Part shown: positions 60,181 through 64,000 of the stretch, in pieces
How positions within the stretch are numbered: the stretch's first letter is position 1
Layout: every line of letters starts with the position of its first letter
Source: Chelonoidis abingdonii
Taxonomy: Eukaryota > Chordata > Testudines > Testudinidae
Direction: 5' to 3'
Assembly (NCBI RefSeq): GCF_003597395.2
Contig: NC_133771.1
Coordinates: forward strand, 123,701,180-123,765,179
Length of the DNA: 64,000 bases
Position numbers and translations under genes: made by a program
The notes under the pieces: generated by a model
What the model was told of the DNA's origin: nothing
The model's input: the letters and a program-made list of their open reading frames with translations, nothing else
Database searches by the model: none

Positions 60181-60539
60181 AAACAGATGGGTACATGTTT
60201 TTTGCCGTATCACCTGTGAGGTACCTGTTAATTATGCATTATTTTCTCTCTTGTACGTTATTCAGGAAAATATAATTTAGCAAATATAATAATAATTTAA
60301 AATCACCGTAGAGGTGTGATAAAATGTGTTGGACAGGCTGTGTTTCTTTGTCCCATTTCCCCTTCTGCCCCTGCCCCCAGATTTGCACAATTGTGATGGA
60401 TGTTTTTGGGGCACAGAGAGAAAAACATATGAAGGGAGTTTTTGCTGGGGAGGCTCAAATGAGAGCTTTTTAAAAAAAGTCAGTGGCTTGGCTTTGAAAA
60501 GGCCTATCTAGTATAGAGCAGTGCTTGAGTGAAAAAAAG

Positions 60540-60900
60540 GGAGCAAGCGCCTCATCTAATCTTTCTCCTGGGGACCTAGGTAGACAAATTGGCAGCCCTG
60601 TTCACAGCCTTTCTTTTTCCCCCTCCCCTTTGTACCATAAGAACTGCTAATCGGATCCATGCTGCTGCAACTGTGGTTAGTTATTAACAGAATAAAAGCA
60701 GATTTCTTCAAAAGAACGGATGGGGGGAACCAACTATACAAAATTGCAAGGTTGTTAGAATCTTAAATGCACAGCAGTCGATTTTTCCCCCGTTCTGAAT
60801 TATACGATGAATACAGTCTTTCATCTGTCACTGTGCCCATTTCTTCAGAAGGCAGCCAATATTAAGCTTCTCAAACAAAACAAAAGAAATTAAGATGTTA
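60540..60900. other. Candidate conserved non-coding element F
   Basis: Repeat-free, with preserved CpGs (GCTAATCGGATCCATG, AGCAGTCGATTTTTCCC, TTATACGATGAATAC) and GTTAGTTATTAACAG. The minus-strand 61-codon frame at 60556-60741 has no domain. Compositional evidence only. Confidence 0.3.
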
Positions 60901-63900
60901 GAAAGAGGAAAAACATTGGGGAAGAGGAAGAATAAGAAAAGAAGAAATCAGGTTTTGTTTTTATTAATTTGGCCTGGTGAGAGAAATATGAGCTTCCCTG
61001 CTCAATTCAGTTCCTGCTCCTCCCTCCCCCAGCCACCATCTCTGAATGCAAGGATTAGAAAAGACTTAACTAGTTGTTCTCCTGAGCTGTATGATTCTGT
61101 ACTGGCCTCCAGCAGAAATATTTCATGCTGTGTTAGCTCCCCAGTTTAATGTAGATTGTGCATCAAATGAGCAAAGGTGAAAGTGGAAGGAAATAGACCC
61201 CCAAAATGAAACTTCTCTATATCTAAATTACAAATCACAGGTAGGTGTTATGGGATTCCTAGGCTTAGATTAACTAATATTTTCTATTATAAAGAAACCT
61301 TGTGACCTTCTTTTGAATTGCTCTGGCACCTCCATGGTTTGCAACAGGACTTTGAAATTTGGCAGCGGGATAATCCTTGGGCAGAAAGATGCCTTTTAGT
61401 GGCCTCATGAAAATCCATTCAGATTTGGCCGAGTTGTAAGCTGTTGAAAGTTGCCATTGGCTATCTATATTTCACATGGCTCAGCTTGCTTAGGGGTTGC
61501 TGCCAAAAACTCTCAAAATTCCCTGAATCGTGCATTGCAGTTGTGCCTCGTTTCAGCAATCCACGCCTAGAGGAGGACCTCCGGATGGGACACAGACAAA
61601 ATGGATCCTTCTGCCACTGCTTTCCCCCCAGTGACGTTCGCTCTGGCCTAAGGGAACATCTGCTGCACTAGCATACCTGCTTAGGAGTCTGTGAGTGCTT
61701 AGACTCCCTGTTTCTACTAAGAAGTGCTAATAATTCTTTGCCCTTTTCAAACCTGCATCTCCAATATGGCAGACCCAAGTTTCAGAAACACACTACGGTG
61801 GTGAGCACCACAGAAAAATCCATGCAAGCATTTAATAATTCCATAGGTAGGGCAGCATTTGTATGGTGTGCAGTATATTAGAACTTGGGGCAACACACTG
61901 GGTGGTGGAGGATAAAAAGAAATATTGAATAGTTCCCTCATTCATTGAGCACCACCCATTCTGTGCACTGAATGAGACATGGCGTTCTGTGGAACAAACA
62001 GCATATGCTCATGAATTAGAGACTGTATCATAATGCTTATGCACGGGGAAGGGGGCAGAATTAAGGTTACACAGTCTTAATTCTAATTTCCTAGCTTTTG
62101 AGTGCTAGACTACTCAACCTAAGGAAGGTTCTTTTAACACAGAAGTGGTTTTGGTTGATTGGTGTGTGGTTTTGTTTATTTTTTGTAACATAATGTAGTG
62201 TTTATATTACAGTAGCATTCAGAGGCCCCAGTAAGGATCAGGGCCCCATTATTCTGGACACTGTGAAAACATGAAAAAAAGACACAGTTCTGTCTTGAAA
62301 CTCCTACAATCTAAGAACTATATATTGTTATGAACAGTAAAAGAATTCTTGCTAGTTGTTGTTCTTACATGATTTCTGAGAGTTAATATACATTAGAGAA
62401 ACCTGCATCTTTGAAGGATGATACAGTATTTAAAGGGCTAATGTGGAAGATTCAAGGCCGGATCCACTGATATCCTTTGTCTGCTTTGCACTGCTCCTGT
62501 GACTCAAAATAGCTATAAACGTGGTTTAAACAGCTGGGTAAACTGAGTTTACAGCTACTTTGCTTTGCTAGAGCAGCACAGATTAGTCAGATGTCAACCT
62601 GGCCCTCAGAATGCAAGTTAACCTGCAGTTACAACATCAACAGGTGTGAGGACTCCAGCTTTATTCTTGTCAGACAGAGTGTGAGCTGGCACCAGGAGCA
62701 AAGAACTGAGATGTGGAAAGTAGAAAAATGATAATAATATTGCAGTGTCATTGATACAGTCTTCTCTTCAGTACTTTTTCAGTTTAAGTGGTATGTCCCA
62801 ACTCTGTTCAGTCCAAAACAGAACAGAGAGAGAGCACCTCTCTGAAAGATACAATTTAACTCTTTCTGCCTCTGTTTCAAACCGTCTTACAAAATATTTA
62901 AGAGTTTAACCTAACCAATTTTTATATGCAGAAAAATCGTAGTCTGTCATTATATTATTAACTATTTAAAATGATTTCTCCTCTTTCTCTCTGTAAATTT
63001 TTCTAATAAAAGGTTGATTTTTAAAAATAATACAGTCTGATAGGCAATTATAACGTAATATGGGCTCCCACTTCTGGTATTTTAACAACAAAGTTGAAAA
63101 GATTGTTATCTAAATTTTAAAAGCTTCTGTTGTGCATGCACCAGTAGTTACATAAAGATTTTTATAGGCACTGCATTCCACACTACCTATAATACAGTAT
63201 GGCTCGTACACAATGCTACTGATTTGAATGGAACTCCTGCTACCAAGATTTGCATGTGACAGTGTGACTGTACGAAATCTATGGAAATGGAATAGCATGT
63301 CATTGCAAAGTATTTTAACACACATTACTCTATTTGCTGTGATTTTACATAATAAAAATGCTATGCAACATACACAGTAGTGGTTATCCTGCATACATTC
63401 TGGCAAATGGAATACCTCATCAGTGTAGCAGCAGTGCTACACAAAAACATGGGAAAGGTTCAGCTCTGTTAAAAGTTCCATTTGTATTATACTGGGTCAA
63501 AATAGTTTGTCAGTGAAAAAAAATTGTTCTTTTTCTTTCAAATAGCTACGGTAATGTACGAAAGCTACGGTAATGTACGAAAACACTTGTTTGCATTCTT
63601 TGCAATTTTCTTTCCAAAATGAAATAGAAAAATCAGTTAATATGGAATTAAAAGTGGCTTCTAACAGGGGAGTGGAGATGGAAGGTTTGTGCCCATTCTT
63701 GCTTCTTTTTGATATGTTGTCTGAAGGCCAGAAAGGGTGGCTGAATTGGTAGGTTATTTTAATAGTAGTTACTTCTTTCTTTTGATTGTTTTTTATCTTA
63801 GAAATATCTGGAATGTCTGGTCTTCCCTAGCTGTGCTGAAAATTTTTTTTGGCATCTCATAAAACTCCTATTATGCATTTTTAAGCTTCACATTGAAGAT

Positions 63901-64000
63901 TTGGCGGGACTTGAATTTGTAACAGAGGCCCCGCTTCTGCCACACACAGTCCACACAGGTAGACCTCTGTGACTGCAAAGAGCCCCATTAAGTGCAGTCT
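60901..64000. other. Intron with old repeat traces
   Basis: Around 61330-61470, ACTTTGAAATTTGGCAGCGG and TGCCTTTTAGTGGCCTCATG look like an old interspersed repeat. At 62215-62330, AGGATCAGGGCCCCATTATT and AAACTCCTACAATCTAAG match a common amniote repeat tail. No exon was recognised before the window ends. Confidence 0.4.
63544..63581. repeat. Perfect 19-bp tandem duplication
   Basis: AGCTACGGTAATGTACGAA occurs twice back to back with no mismatch. Confidence 0.95.

Larger units (their letters stand above)
46180..64000 (+). other. ARID1B: Downstream ARID1B intron (3' end outside window)
   Basis: This begins at the GTAAAT donor of the ARID1B exon and runs off the window with no recognisable following exon. 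The next exon must supply two bases to complete the split glycine codon. It contains a DIRS retrotransposon, a candidate cryptic exon and several low-copy-looking blocks described separately. Confidence 0.75.

Noticed and set aside
1..64000. CRISPR arrays, operons, prokaryotic promoters or phage genes
   Set aside because: No regularly spaced identical repeats and no dense gene layout. The sequence is a vertebrate intron.

Overview
The window is vertebrate nuclear DNA, almost all intron and transposable-element sequence, and it holds one recognisable protein-coding exon. That exon (45936-46179, + strand) encodes a Ser/Pro-rich stretch beginning [12 protein letters not shown], which I recognise as the N-terminal half of ARID1B, the BAF (SWI/SNF) chromatin-remodelling subunit. 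The 45.9 kb before it and 17.8 kb after it read as the flanking introns of ARID1B. No other ARID1B exon was recognised.

The repeats point to a hidden-necked (cryptodiran) turtle. There is a Cry-type SINE with a tRNA-like head (17462-17635), CR1 LINE 3' ends with turtle-type tails, several hAT- and Harbinger-like MITEs typical of turtle genomes, DIRS-type tyrosine-recombinase retrotransposons, and an R2-clade LINE remnant. Species assignment is inference from remembered repeat families, not from a database search.

Layout. 1-290: right part of a MITE. 2764-3771: a MITE broken by a solo-LTR-like element. 3840-5930: odd sequence that looks indel-rich, with a MITE inside. 5990-7320: a turtle repeat, then an internally deleted DIRS copy ending in a palindrome. 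7720-7831: an 86-bp insertion with a perfect 13-bp target duplication and a hammerhead-ribozyme-like core. 8110-10100: R2-like LINE, minus strand. 10100-24400: mainly unique intron with candidate conserved non-coding blocks, one SINE and microsatellites. 24360-25490: a GC-rich retroelement-like repeat with a 49-bp tandem array and a nested repeat. 31840-32870: CR1. 34589-36631: three MITEs with visible target duplications. 41690-44830: CR1 split by a 962-bp solo LTR with a 5-bp target duplication. 44960-45603: GC-rich repeat just upstream of the exon. 45936-46179: ARID1B exon. 47700-53080: degenerate DIRS element carrying a 1.1-kb nested insertion. 53380-54430: candidate conserved block that also contains an open, splice-site-bounded cryptic exon. 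54430-64000: intron with MITEs, a short CR1 tail and further candidate conserved blocks.

The transposon open frames are all broken and none looks functional. No operon-like or multi-gene system was found. The observations most worth following are the hammerhead-bearing insertion, the R2 copy outside rDNA, the DIRS element with its nested short-terminal-repeat insert, and the possible cryptic ARID1B exon.
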